Notes under the pieces: model-generated
Seen by the model: only the letters and a program-made list of their open reading frames with translations
What the model was told of the DNA's origin: nothing
The model's database searches: none
Translations under genes and position numbers: made by a program
Source of the DNA: Hirundichthys speculiger
Taxonomy: Eukaryota; Chordata; Actinopteri; Beloniformes; Exocoetidae
Reading direction: 5' to 3'
Assembly (NCBI GenBank): GCA_018398805.1
Contig: JAGFBZ010002129.1
Location: 1,302,001-1,366,000, forward strand
Length of the DNA stretch: 64,000 bases
Part shown: piece after piece, positions 1 through 11,623 of the stretch
Layout of the letters: each line of letters starts with the position of its first letter
How positions within the stretch are numbered: position 1 is the stretch's first letter

Positions 1-149
1 GCCACCCAGGTCAAAAATAAGTGAAATGTTGTTGCTAACCGAGTTAGCTAAGTTTGTTTTCTTCCGGTAGATGTAAAGACGTCCGCCCCCCCCATCCAAT
101 CAGAACCCTTCCCAACCCCCAGACCTAAAGCGGAGTTGGATAAAGCCGA

Positions 150-290
150 ACAAACGTGTTTTCCATGTAAACCTCAATTCGGAATTACTATTTCCATGTA
201 AACTCGAAGGAAAATAGTTTAATTCGGAATTATTTAATTCCTAATTATTAATTCCGAATTAAAAAACATCATGTAACCGCAGCCAGTGAG
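150..290. repeat. AATTCGGAATTA-rich inverted repeat, probable transposon fragment
   Basis: TTCCATGTAAAC occurs at 161-172 and again at 192-203, and CATGTAAC at 270-277. TAATTCGGAATTA at 220-232 is answered by its exact reverse complement TAATTCCGAATTA at 249-261, and a further AATTCGGAATTA lies just after 175. This density of short repeated and inverted words looks like the end of a non-autonomous DNA transposon. No second terminus or target duplication is visible, so the family is unknown. Confidence 0.4.
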
Positions 291-300
291 GAGGACGTAT

Positions 301-2000
301 CAGCTCTGGAGGTGACTGATGGGGGGGTCAATGACCCATCAGACCTGAATGGATCAGAGACGGATCAGACAGGCACTGAGTCTCAGCGATCTCACTTTAT
401 GACTAAAATGACCAACTATGACGGTGTGAACCTCCTACGTGTGATGGCAAACCCAAAACCTTCAGGTAAAAGGAGTTGTTGGCAGATTTAGAGGGCAGGG
501 AACCTCAATAAGGTCTTGTAGGTTGGCCGACTCCACATCCCACAGTGGACAGAAAAATGACGAAAGGGATCGATAGGGACTGGATAATACACAGCAGCTA
601 TAAAAGGCATTATTTTGCCTCCATGTTTGCTGTTCCCCTGTGAAGTAGAGAACAAGTCAACTAGTGCACTAAATTCAACAGATTGGATGAAAACTTCTTA
701 TATAAAATACAGAAAGCTTTAAGAGTGATGTCCAGAACGAGTAAATAATAAATGAACAAACATCTATTTATTTCACTGTTTCAAACAGTCACAAGTGTTG
801 CTGTTGCAGATTTCCCTCCGTTTTCAAAACATTTTCTTTAGTTTCTCAAATCCACCAAAGCCACTTTAAGTTCCGAGGATAAAATAATTGGTTAAAGTTT
901 GGATATAAACTACTTAGTTTGGAGTTAGAGAAGAATCTCTGGCTTGGCATTAAACAGCAGCCCTTGTGTTTGAAGAGCTGGTAGGAACCTGCTCAGCCAG
1001 CAACGGGGGGAAGTGAGATAAAACCAGACGGATCTGGTTAAAGGAAAAGCAAATGACTGTGCTCAAAAACAAAACAAAACATAAAAACCCAGGATCAATG
1101 GAAAACAGGGCTCGAGGTTGTCAACAAAGAAAAGTAAGGAATGAGCTTCAACCCTGCAGCGCTGAACAAAACACTGACAAGACGACGAGCTGTTTTACGG
1201 CCTCCGCTCAGCTCTTGGTACAGTCTCAAACAGGAAATTACTAATGGGCTTAAATGTGTTTCCTCACAAAATATGAAAAAAAACGATTTGCTGCATATAA
1301 ATGAAGCATATAACGATCATTTGTATAAACTGGGCCACCGTTTCATGCATCTGGTTTAAATTCATTACGCTCTTGAGCCACATTCAGGTTGCAGATCTTA
1401 ATGCTCCAATCTGATTTTTTTTTGTCTGTGTGGCTGTGCGGCATCAGCGTTTAAAATGTGACCTGCATCAGACTAGTGTAGCAGCAGTGAGCCTGTGTGA
1501 CTTATTTTTTGATTAAATTTATAATGAGGAGAAGATTGAGGTAAAGGAGAGCAACAAAAGCTCAGGCCCACGCAGACCTGTGACATCAGTGACATCAAAG
1601 TCGGATGAAATGCGACGGTTTGAAAACATCCAGTCAGTTTCTGATTTTGGACCACATATGAAATGGGGGAAAAAACAGATTCCATGTCATCTGAGCTGCA
1701 CAGACAGCCAGAAAAAAAAAAAAAACAGAAGCAAAAATCTTTGTTTGTCCTGTAGTGTGAACGCATCCGTGACGTCCACTGGATGCGTCCATCACTGACA
1801 CGTCCATTACTGATGTGTGCGGTGTAAAGCTATCTTATTTTATCTGTATTACAGCTGATGCAGGAAACTTGTTTAAGCATAACGTAGCTACAGAAAAGAG
1901 TTTGTATCCTGTAGCAGGTTTGGACATTAAAATAATTTTATTTACACATGAGTGACAATAAAGTATTGTCTAACCTATTTAGTGTATATATATGTATATA
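301..2000. other. Intergenic, nothing recognised
   Basis: No open frame of interest, no recognisable transposon and no RNA gene. It holds short A-runs near 1710 and a TATA-rich stretch near 1981-2000 that forms the left flank of the next element. Confidence 0.5.
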
Positions 2001-2836
2001 CCAGTGACGTGCGGTGAGATTCATGGCTGGTGAGGCACTGACTTCATCAGTCAGATTAACAAACATATGAACCCTCCAGAACAACTTATTCACCATTTGA
2101 TTGGCAGCAGTTAACTGTTTATGTTTAAAACCTCCTATCGTCATTCACATATAAATGCTTTACACATACAAACTGTAGCGCACAAAAAAGCACATTTAAT
2201 TAAAAAAAAAAGTTATTATGGTCTTACCTTTACTTATAAATGAAGTCCATGCACGCTCCTTCTGCAGAATAAGTGACAGCGCTTGCTGTCACTTATTCTG
2301 CAGCCAATGTGTCGCAAGAAGAATCCCTGTGCTCACTAGTGCCCCCTAACGTGAGGCAGGAGAAGTGCGTGCCTCACCCCGTGCCTCTTCTCAGCCGTTT
2401 TATGATCGCGCCGGCACAAGAAACACATTACACACATATAGTTGCTGTTCATTATATAAATCAGCTAAACTATGGAAACTTATTTCATATAGCAAACGTG
2501 TTTGAATGTTTTAATAGTGACATACAAAGAGACGGCAATCTGGTCTCACTACATAACATGGCAGCACAGTTAGTCGAGTCATTGCGCAATCCATGGTGAG
2601 GCTCAGCGGGGTGCTGCCTCACCGCCCGCATCTTCTCAGTATTTGAATGGTAAATGTGAATATTCGGCTATTTTGAATAAAAAATAATCTAAAAATGGTG
2701 AAGTTAAATGGAAAATTACTTTATAGTACAAATTAATTGATTAATATAAAATATTTTTTTTTTTTTTCATTTCTTTCTTTACATGATGGCAGGTGAGGCA
2801 CGGCCTCCCCTGCTTCACCTGACCGCAAGTCACTGG
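2001..2836. mobile_element. Non-autonomous DNA transposon (MITE), CCAGTGAC termini
   Basis: The left end CCAGTGACGTGCGGT is matched by an inverted right end reading CCAGTGACTTGCGGT, 14 of 15 identical. Just inside both ends lies a GGTGAGGCAC word. TATATA flanks both ends, so the exact target duplication (TA, TATA or longer) cannot be resolved. The interior has no transposase. It carries a perfect 19-bp stem at 2262-2303 and several GTGCCTC/GAGGCAC words. Superfamily not assigned. Confidence 0.7.
2262..2303. repeat. Perfect 19-bp hairpin inside the MITE
   Basis: CTGCAGAATAAGTGACAGC at 2262-2280 is followed by the 4-base spacer GCTT and then the exact reverse complement at 2285-2303. The perfect match contrasts with the imperfect terminal repeats of the surrounding element. 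Confidence 0.9.
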
Positions 2837-2842
2837 TATATA

Positions 2843-3539
2843 CAGTGATCCCTTGCCAATTCGTGCTTTAAGTTCCGCGGTTTTAGTTATTTGCGGATTT
2901 TTCAGAAATATATAATATTAAAAAAAATTAAGGAAAAAGTGTGGAAACATTACAGGATGTTATGTGCGTTCTCACACAGTGAAGAAATGTTGTGAGCCAG
3001 CCTGGCCCCTTTAAGAAGGTAGCCTTATGGGTAATGGTGTGGCCTTATGGGTAATGGAGTGTGTGTGTCGTGGGACGGCAGGATGAAAACAGGGTTAGAT
3101 GTAAAGTGTAGTGAGCATAAACAGCAGCCCAGCGTGTATAGATTTACATTCTCTGTTAACCGTCAGGAGCCCAACAATACAACCTGTGTGATGTTACAAG
3201 TTCCTGCAGTGCCAGAATAAAGTGTCTGTTCCATGCAGAGAAAACCGGACTTTTTTATTTGTTGTTGTTGTTAGCTTCTTACCTGCTAATTACGAGCCGA
3301 AAATAGCACAATACCAACGGTTTCTTTACTACGGTTCGGAGACCAGAGGCTGTGAAGGTAACAGAAAGACCACAGTTGAGCCTTTGTCTTGTTTCGCTGC
3401 AGTTCCTTGCTACTTTTTGGGGGTTTTAAAACATTTTTTGAACACATTATTTAGGCTCGGGGGACTCCGGCTCCAGTTCGTGGATTTTAAGTTTCGCAGA
3501 GGGGGGTCCCCATTAACCGCGAAAAATAAGGGATCACTG
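2843..3539. mobile_element. Tigger/pogo-like non-autonomous element (Tc1/mariner superfamily)
   Basis: Left end CAGTGATCCCTTGCC and inverted right end CAGTGATCCCTTATTTTTCG share CAGTGATCCCTT. Longer subterminal inverted similarity includes the words CCGCGG/CGCGG and TTTGCGGA/TTCGCAGA. The left flank is TA and the right flank TG, as expected for a TA duplication with one later change. The CAGTGATCCC end is typical of Tigger-type elements in vertebrates. No transposase frame remains. The direct repeat CCTTATGGGTAATGG lies near 3022-3060. Confidence 0.7.
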
Positions 3540-3639
3540 TGTATATAATATGAACCTTTTTAGTATGAACCTATCAGATTAGCTGTCGTACCAGAGAAAC
3601 TACGTGTATTAGTTTGGTTAATGCTTAATGTTTTATATA

Positions 3640-3712
3640 ACGCTTGTGATGTATGTAAAGCACACTGAATTGTCTTGTACATGAAATGTGCTGTATAAAT
3701 AAACTTGCCTTG
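3640..3712 (+). mobile_element. Retroelement 3' tail (L2-type or SINE)
   Basis: The sequence has the form common at 3' ends of fish LINEs and SINEs: GTAAAGCAC, then TTGTCTTGTACATGAAATG, then TGCTGTATAAATAAACTTG and a CTTGCCTTG tail. Only the tail is preserved and no coding part adjoins it. Confidence 0.55.
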
Positions 3713-6489
3713 TAACTTTGTTCCATAAAAGATACCTGGTTGTTGGAAGGGACAACTGAAATGGGAGACAAAAGTCACTTTGGCTGTTTTTTGCTGATGA
3801 CCACAGCAGGTAGACGACCCCTGCAAGCAAAATGTGCCTTCAAACGCAACTAAAACATGCAACTCTAACATGCACAAGCGCTCTTGTGCTGCTTTACTGC
3901 TCAGGTCTGATGGCTGCCTGCATATCAAGTTTCGACGATCATGTGGAGACATTTTTTATTTTTCTTTTCCACTCTGAAATATTAGTGCGGAGCGTTGTTG
4001 TCGCACGGAAGATGGAGGACGAGCTGCCAGGGAAAGAGGGAGACTAAGGGGATGTGGGGCTGCATTATAAACAACTCAGCGCCGCGCGTGGTTCATATGA
4101 AAAGCAAAGCCTAAAAAAATGGGGGGAAAAAAAAAACCTCATCACATTCGCAGATGGATAACCGATCCAAAGCAAATGTCAAAAGGACTGGCATGTCAGC
4201 CAGAGCATCTGCAGAAAGGAACACGGCAGCAGGAACACAGAGGACCTGCAGATGGTTATATGAGCAGGAAGATGATGGAAAGCTCACTGCAAATGTCTCT
4301 GTAGCCAATTACTTCCAGGAACACTGGATGTGACAAGTGTTGTACACGTTAATGCGACTGCAGATGATGCGATGTGGTAGGTACGCTTCTGCGTGTAATG
4401 AAGTCAATCATGCTTCTGTCTCTCAAAGTCAAACTGTGCTGGAAAAGAAATGACATTTGCTCATGATTGTCATTAACAAACAGCAGCAGGTAAATCTGAA
4501 CCTTCAAGCAGTAACCCTCATACTCAGATACTCAGTCCTGATATTTGCCTAAAGGTCACTGAACTAAAAGTAACTTATCAAGTTTAATTTCTTCCATTTT
4601 CAGATAATTTCTCTTTTTTTTTTTTTTCCTCTCCAGGGATGATTTGAATGACAAAGCTCTGCAGAGCTCTGAGGCTAAAGGCAGAGGAGTTGGCCCAAAG
4701 CCTTGTTCTCTCCCATCTTTTTCCTCCAATACATATGCTAATACTTTAAGTCACAGTTGGTCGAATAACTTACAGTAGGAAATATTTTACTGTTGAATCT
4801 ATTCAGACTAGCATTTCGAAAGTCGAGCAAATATCCAGGAAAGTTGCCCTTGTGGTTAAGCTGCAGCTTCTCCTCAGAGCACAGGAGCCGAGGCTTGTCC
4901 TCTTGATTAGAAAATAAAGATGAAACAGAAGTGAGGCTGTATTCATTTCTTTTTTTTTTTCAGTTAAGGTTGCTGTCATGGGTAATAATGTAGAATAAAA
5001 TAAACAGGAATAACTAGGAAAGTTCAAAAATACATTTTTGACACAATCACAAACTAATTAGAAATAATCAGTTGGAATGAGATGCTTTGTTCTTCTGAGA
5101 ATGAAATATTTTCTGACTTATTTCAAGATCGTTAAGAAAACATTAAATGATGTTGAGAAATGATTAACCCCTGGGTCCCACCAGGCTGCGCTATGTTAGG
5201 CTATTTTGAATATTTCCTTTCTTCTTCAACTTTTTTTTTCAATGCAGTTTCTGAAAGAGTCAAGAACAACATTTAAACACAAACATACAGTCAGTGGATG
5301 AGCCGAGGGTTTGAAATAATACCTGGATTATAACAAGGGGGAAAAAAGGTCTATAATTTGATATTTTCCAATTACATGTTTTTATTTTTTTTATTCTTGA
5401 GTTTGGAAACTGAATCAAGTCTGTCTATAATTAGGTTAAGTTGGATCTTTGTTTGCTCATATGATTTGTCACCTAAGTTGTTCCTAAAACAAATCAAAAT
5501 ACCTGCATCATTAAAAAGCTGATTACTCCGAGAGAAATGTTCGTACATTAGCACGGATCAGTTCAGAGTCCGTACGGCTGAAGAATAAGAGAGAGTTTCT
5601 TTGTTTCAACCACAGAACTAACAGACAACCACTGCTTTACAGGTTATATTCTTCATAGAGTTTTAAATGAAACTTTTTACATTTTGTTTATCTGATATTC
5701 TTCATCTGTTTTTCCAGTTCAGGAATATTAGTTCCTCTGAGAACAATACAGGTTTGTAGGAAGCCGTAAAGCACCTTTTGGAAATTCACCGTAAAAAAGA
5801 GTTGTTCTTTGTCATTCAGAAGCTGCTGAACTTAAATGATTTTTCTTTTTTTGGGTAAACCACTACTAGAGAAATATCTCTAACAGAATTATTCCATGTT
5901 CAACGTTGCCTGTTTATGGAAACGGCTGATTCCTGACCAACATCTGGAAACAAATATTTAATCACATGAAGCCACGTTGAGGTTGGTTCTGTACTGGTGG
6001 ACATGGCTCCGGATGGGACGGTTAACGGATCAAAAGTCTTTTGAGCTTCAACCACCGAAAAACATCCAAGTGTTGTACCCATGCTCATGAACAATGAACC
6101 AGAACCATACCGACAATATGAATGATTTAAGACATAAAACACACAAGTAAGCAAATAAATGAATAAACAGGTATGTCACGCTGATTACGGTATTAATTAT
6201 ATAAACACCTTAGTTCACCTGAACACCAAATATTGTTCTTATTTACACAATTTACAATCCTTCAAAATTAAAGTCTCAAGTGGTTTTATGTTATTAATTG
6301 GTTACAACTATGTTTTTCACTGCTTCTTACAACTTTCAACTGCCCCTCATCCTCATTTATTAGATAAAACGTGGTGTATATAAAATAAACAAAAGATAAG
6401 GAAGTAAATAAATAAAAGTTGAAAATGTATTAACAGACTACATATACAGATTTTGTTCACTTGCTTGTTAACATAAAGAGCTAACCAGC
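3713..6489. other. Intergenic, nothing recognised
   Basis: About 2.8 kb of AT-rich sequence with scattered T-runs (near 4615 and 4950). A short frame beginning ATGGAGGACGAGCTGCC at 4012 ends after 11 codons and has no partner exon that I can see. No repeats or RNA genes recognised. Confidence 0.5.
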
Positions 6490-7015
6490 AACTCAACACA
6501 TTCAGGCATGTAGATGTGGTTAAGACGACTGACTGAGGTTCAAACAGCATCAGATGGGAGACGAAAGATGGGATATAAGATGGACCACAGCAGCAGATCA
6601 CACAGGCGCCACTGCTGTCAGCTAAAAACAGGAAACTGAGGCTACAAGTCACACGGGCTCGCCAGACTGGACAACAGAAGATTGGAAAAACGTTGCCTCG
6701 TCCATCCATTTATGACCCCAGTTTACCCGTCTTCTGGCCGTGCAAGATGACGCACGGTGTCCCAAAACTCAAATCATCACAAATTAATTTCATTGAACAC
6801 GACAGTGAGTTTACTGGACCTTTAAAGGCCTCCTCGGTCACCAGATCTCAATCCAGCAGCACCTCTGGGATGTGTCACGTTGCTATGGACCAAAATCTCT
6901 GAGGAATGTTTCCAACACAATGTTGAATCTATGACGTTAAGAACTAAGGCAGTTCTGGCCAAGTACTGGCAAGGTGGACCGAATAAAGTAGGTGGTGAGT
7001 AAATAATCATTATAA
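6490..7015 (+). pseudogene. Tc1-like transposase relic with internal deletions
   Basis: This is a decayed Tc1/mariner element on the plus strand. The 5' part near 6495-6550 resembles the leader of a common fish Tc1 family. Fragments of the transposase frame follow: the stretch around 6615-6690 (read as AKNRKLRLQVTRA) and KLKSSQINFIEHDSEFTG near 6766-6820. The C-terminal part WTKISEECFQHNVESM lies near 6884-6932, and the segment ends in an AATAAAGTAGGTGGTGAG-type terminus near 6983. The pieces lie in different frames, and blocks of several hundred bases expected between them are missing, so it is a dead, internally deleted copy. The 5' terminal repeat was not located. Confidence 0.75.
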
Positions 7016-8194
7016 AAATAATAAGGAGGTTTACAACTGAGCTGCATCTCTGTATCATAGCACATGAGTTTATTGTACCATGAGGAAATGAAAGCCACTT
7101 GATGAACAATCCTTATTTTCGCCATTTGTGACACTTTCCGTCAAGGAGATGAAACAACGGTGTCACATCTGCGGTTCCTCTGCTGATGCAAGAAACATGA
7201 GGTTCAGGCTGGAGCACAAAAAAAAAAAATAAAATCCAGGTACAAAGAAGAACACAAGGAAGAACAGAAATGATGAATGCAGACCTGGTGACGAGGGGGA
7301 AATGTTAAAATTATAAATACAGCAGGACTATCAGACTAATTGAACATAGGTGAAACTAATGAGGTCACTGGGAGCAATCGCAGAAGAGGGAACGTACACA
7401 AAGGGAGGAGGAAAAGCAGTGGAGACGCAAGCTAGGAAACTTCAAACAAGAAGAACTAATGAGGGAGACAAGGAGGCACAGGAAACACTGGAGTAAAACA
7501 CACCCTGCAAACACAAGAGAGGTAGAAGAGAAAAACAAGGGAAGGAGGAAGACTAAAAGCTTTGTCTTTTGAGTTAGTCTCCTTCTTCTCCCTTTCATCA
7601 GTGTAGCATTTAAAAATTAATTTATTCTTCTCAAAGAAACTAATTTGTATCTCATAATGAAAACTATTTCAGCTGGGCTCAGTCTATCCTGAGAGGAGTG
7701 CCCGCAGAACACGGTTAATGAGTTAGCGAGCAGCAATTGAGCTTCACGTCTGAGATGAAGGTGGCGTCACAAAAGGTGTCTTTCCTTTTAATGCTGTTAA
7801 ATCACCATAGTAACCAACGTACCTGATGCCAGGTCCCAACGGGTGACGCTGTAAGCAACTGCTTAAAACGTGTTCAACAAGTTAAACAAATGCATCAGAG
7901 GTGCTTTATTTAAACGTCCTTAGTACTGCCAAGATAGAAACTTTACTTGCAGTTTTGTTTTGGAAAAAATCCAGCTTTTGTGAAAATCCAAATATGTATC
8001 AGGTTGCTTCAGTTTGCTGTATTGATATCGTTTCCTTTTCGTGTACATTTTGGGCCAACTTTCAGTTAGCATGTGGCTAACTTAGCTGTAGTTTGTTATG
8101 GTACTACCTTAAACCACATTTCCAGTTTAACTCGCTGATGAGTTTAAAGTTTAATGTGACTGCATTAATAAAGTATTCCTCAGGATTAATAACG
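7016..8194. other. Intergenic; purine-rich segment, possible old repeat
   Basis: The part 7330-7600 is purine-rich on the plus strand (many GAAACTAATGAG, GGAGG and AACAAG words). It resembles the tail regions of fish repeats whose class I cannot name. The rest shows nothing. Confidence 0.35.
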
Positions 8195-8234
8195 TATCTA
8201 TCTATCTATCTGTCTGTCTGTCTGTCTGTCTGCA
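8195..8234. repeat. Compound tetranucleotide microsatellite (TATC)n(TGTC)n
   Basis: A run of TATC units passes directly into TGTC units, 40 bp in total, ending at a CTGCAG site. Confidence 0.95.
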
Positions 8235-8429
8235 GTGGTCGCTACAAGGACAGAGCTCATCGTATTTAGCCAGCTAAGCTAGCTGAAAACTAGCCTGGTC
8301 AGTCCTTGTATATTTCGTGCCTTAACTTTACAAAAAACAAAAATAAAAGCATCAGTCTTAAATCTAACCAAAGAAAACAAATGTTACAATCCAAGCCATA
8401 CCCAACATTACCTTGCCAGCCATCCTCAC

Positions 8430-8730
8430 ACTTCTCCTCTTTAATACAAAGAATGAGTCTGGCTCTTCTGGATTCAACTTTGATTTCCAGGGGCCGGTAG
8501 CAGTAGATGCAGAAGGAACCTCCTCTGTACGCCGTTGGATAGGAATACAACCAATCAGAGAAACTAACTGTGCGATGTAGGGAGACCTGCAGCCAGACTG
8601 GTATCAACAGAAGACATCTAAGATGGTGTGCCGTGGAGCAGGAACGCTGGTGAATGACCGACTGTTGGTTTTTTGTTATTAGCATTCCTGCAGCCATCTT
8701 GGTTGTTTTGACTCTTGGACGCCATCGAAG
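8430..8730 (+). repeat. Dispersed repeat family 2, copy 1
   Basis: Shares ordered words with 17685-17955 and with the reverse strand of 62700-62895: AATACAAAGAATGAGT, CTTCTGGATTCAACTT, ATTTCCAGG, GGATGCAGAA-like words, CCAATCAGAGAAAC, TATCAACAGAAGA and GGAACGCTGGTGAATG. No terminal inverted repeats, poly-A or pol III boxes could be found, so the class is open. Confidence 0.7.
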
Positions 8731-8734
8731 TCAC

Positions 8735-9190
8735 TACTTATAGTCCACCTGCTGCAATCGGTTCTATACGCTCTGTACTGGGGGACATGGCTGTGAATAG
8801 GAGCGGTACCGACCCGTTTCATGGGAGAGAATTTTCACAGTGTCGCTGGCCGGGTTACCTTTGCCTGGATTTTCTTTTTCTTTGTTCACGGTCTTTATAT
8901 TTTCACCAAATGAGTGAGGTCACCTGCGTATCACTGTAGAAAAGCTGCTACCCTACTTTGTATTGTACGTAATGTGCCCACACATAATTTCAGTACCATT
9001 TCCATCACAGCCGTGCACGTCTTCTCGTCCAGGCCCGTCTTGTTTATTTCTTATCAGGGATTTCTTTTCAGTCCCGGTGACCCTGGCGCATTTATTCTCC
9101 AGTGTTATAGTTCCAACCTCCATCTGCAGCGCTGAACATGTGAAAGCTTTTCAGCAGTTAATGCATTCATTTTCACCGTGCTGAAGAGCC
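8735..9190. other. Intergenic, nothing recognised
   Basis: No repeat, RNA gene or supported frame seen. GC content is slightly higher than in the neighbours. Confidence 0.45.
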
Positions 9191-9499
9191 TCATTCTGAT
9201 TCCCTCATGCTCCCGCAACGCGTGCGTGTCAAGTTTTCATCCCACTGTGTGAACGGCTTCATACGTGTGTGATGTGAGAGGAAACGTTTCAGCTGCATAT
9301 TCAAGCACTTTTTCCTGGGATGTGCGAAAGCACTTCCCCCACAAACGTTAAAGCATTTCTGTTGTACGCGTGTCAGGCCTTCATTCGAGTGTGCTAATAA
9401 CTTTTCTCTCACGTGTGGAAAAGTACTAGAATGCATGTGGCACTTCTGAATAATGCGCCTCTTTCCACAGAAAGCTCCCCGAGAGGACCCGAGTTTCAC
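9191..9499 (-). pseudogene. Possible relic of a C2H2 zinc-finger array
   Basis: The minus strand is open for 102 codons from an ATG at 9499 and shows decayed finger-like spacing. CGKRR is followed by histidines in CHMHSS, then PHVREKLLAH (compare the HTGEKPF linker), then HHTRMKPFTQW, again linker-like. The regular Cys-x2-Cys and His-x3-His pairs are mostly broken. In these arrays the linker is normally the best-kept part, which is what remains here. It could still be chance, and no KRAB or other N-terminal domain is seen. Confidence 0.3.
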
Positions 9500-9782
9500 A
9501 GCTCGATTCTTTGATTAACCCGGAGTCCCACGGTACTTGTTACTCACTAATCCAACCTGAGGGGAAATACCATAACTGAGCGAGTGAACTGTAAAAAAAA
9601 AAAGAAACAACAAAGAACAATTTAGTAGGACAAAACATCATGTATTACATTTTAATTAATGTGCATGAACTGGAAATTCTTTGCTGCACACATTTTGGAG
9701 ATGCTGTGGGATCCCTTACTGAATGCTGTTGGGATTCTACTTTTTTTTTCCTCTGGAATATATATTTTTCTGCGCTTCACTG

Positions 9783-9784
<2 letters not shown>

Positions 9785-9816
<32 letters not shown>
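9785..9816. repeat. (TG)16 microsatellite
   Basis: Sixteen uninterrupted TG units. Confidence 0.97.
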
Positions 9817-9819
<3 letters not shown>

Positions 9820-11353
9820 TGGCTACCGAGGCTAAAACCATAAAGTAACACAACCGTTTCACAAAGTGTGTCCGCCTAACTCTCGGATCTCTTTTGGGAT
9901 GTAAGTGCGGATGACGTTGCTGCATCTTCAGTTGCGACCTCGTTTCCCACCAGGAGCGTTTCAGAAGCCAAATCACTTCTGAGTGCACGTTTGGTTGGAT
10001 ATATGAGATTATGAGTTTACCCAAAAGTGTCGAGATCGTGTGAGAAATTGCGCAATAATCTGCCCTGATTAAAGACATATTTCTCGCCGTGTCTTGTCCT
10101 TTCTGCTTTTAGCCTTTAGAAAAAGAATGGATGCTGTCATGTAGTGTCCACGGTGTCGGGGTAGAGGACTGAAATGGAGGCAGGGGAAAAGAGGAAAGTC
10201 TTTTTATTCAAATAAAAGTGAACAAAAAGTACAGCCAAGGCTGGATATTTCAAAATAAAAAAAAAAAGAAAGAAAGAAAAAACCCAGTTGCAAAGAACAT
10301 GAGAAGTTAGATCAGGTGGAAAAAAAAAGGGGCTATCTGAACTTTCACCCTTCTGGAAAGTTGCAGTTGCATCCACAAACCGAGACCAGGGAAAAGTAAA
10401 AAACATTCTGCGAAGAAAGCTAGCATGTTAAGCGGCTCAGGATGATCCAGCTAGCCCATATCCATCTCCACCTTTCATCACTTCTTCCTCACTTTGCTAG
10501 ATCTCTGAAGGTTGGATGTGCAAAGCTGTATGACCAGTTTCAAAACAGGTGCGTGATGCAGAAGAGGGGATGGACGGGATTTTTGGATTTTCCGTCCCCT
10601 TTAAACCAGCTGCTAGGAACAGAGGTGTGAAGATGTGGTTGAAAAGGGTGCTTTTGTTTTTCGTCTTTACTGTATTCCTGTTCTATCCTGAACAAAACAT
10701 TTCACAGACATTGAAAGAAGAACTCTACGTTAACTTTTGAAATCCGAGATGTCATGCTGTGAAAATGGAAGCTCCTGTGTTGCATTTGTGTTGTTCAATT
10801 AACACCTCAGAAAGCAATAATAGGAAAAAGAGAAGAAAAGACATGATATGTCTCATTTCACCAGTCAAGTTATGACTAAAATATTTTCTCATTTGTGCGA
10901 AACTGAGGACTAATTACAGTTTGCAGAAGTGAAAATATAACAACTTGAAAAATCAGACTTTTCTTTGTGTTGTTTGCAGGGCCTCCAGAAGCGCCTCTGT
11001 TGTCAGTCAGAAGGCGCAGATGGCATGAATAAATGAACGGCGTGGCGGAGAGAAAAACTGTAGGCCAGAAACTGACAAAGAAATCTTTTGTTTCCTGCTG
11101 AATGTAAATGCACTCAGTCTGTTTGACAGGCAAGTGTTTTTATTCTGCCACAGATACTCAAATTAGATCTTGGCTCTGCAAAGAAAGCCAAGTTTGAGGT
11201 AAAACGTGAATAATTTCTTTTATTATAATGACAGTTTGTTGTTAGCACACCTCCAGATTCACAGCAGAGGCTGTCGGCACACGTCCAGACCTCGTCGTAT
11301 TATAGTTTATTTACAGTCCGAGGGGCCACATCTGGTTTGTTAAACCATCACAG

Positions 11354-11374
11354 AAAAAAAAAAAAAAAAAAAAA
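11354..11374. repeat. A21 tract
   Basis: Twenty-one consecutive A, then CAAAAG. No retroelement body could be recognised in front of it. Confidence 0.9.
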
Positions 11375-11394
11375 CAAAAGTGTGCAGTTCATTA

Positions 11395-11550
11395 AAGCAC
11401 CACTAGGTGCTGACTCTGAAAGTGAGTCAGTCCCTACTAGCAGCAGAAATAAACATATTTACAACCTCATACAGCTCTCTGGTTAGATTTTACAACCATG
11501 ACAGCTGTATGCTGGGTGAATTTTATGTACCATATCAGGTAAAATGAGGA
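11395..11550 (+). repeat. Dispersed repeat containing CACCACTAGG
   Basis: The words CACCACTAGG, GAAAGTGA(G/T)TCA and CAGCAGAAATAAACAT recall a common fish repeat. A second, shorter relative is at 42190-42275 in the same orientation, with CACCACTAGGGGCTGTCTCC and AAAAGTGATTCAATG. Class unknown. Confidence 0.45.
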
Positions 11551-11623
11551 CAACAACAATAACAATAAAGTATACGACAGCCAGCTGATCAATGACAGCG
11601 AACCATTGGCTCATTATTTCAGC

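Larger units (their letters stand above)
9500..11394. other. Intergenic with simple repeats only
   Basis: Contains the TG microsatellite at 9785-9816, an A/GAAA-rich stretch near 10253-10281 and the A-tract at 11354-11374. No gene or transposon recognised. Confidence 0.5.

Noticed and set aside
1390..1740. Weak inverted similarity between about 1410-1440 and 1690-1725, as in a MITE
   Set aside because: It depends mainly on T- and A-runs; no defined ends or duplication.
2273..2599. 108-codon frame in the MITE
   Set aside because: Lies inside a non-autonomous transposon and starts within its hairpin; no transposase similarity.
4012..4047. ATGGAGGACGAGCTGCC start with good context
   Set aside because: Stops after 11 codons and no donor site follows in frame.
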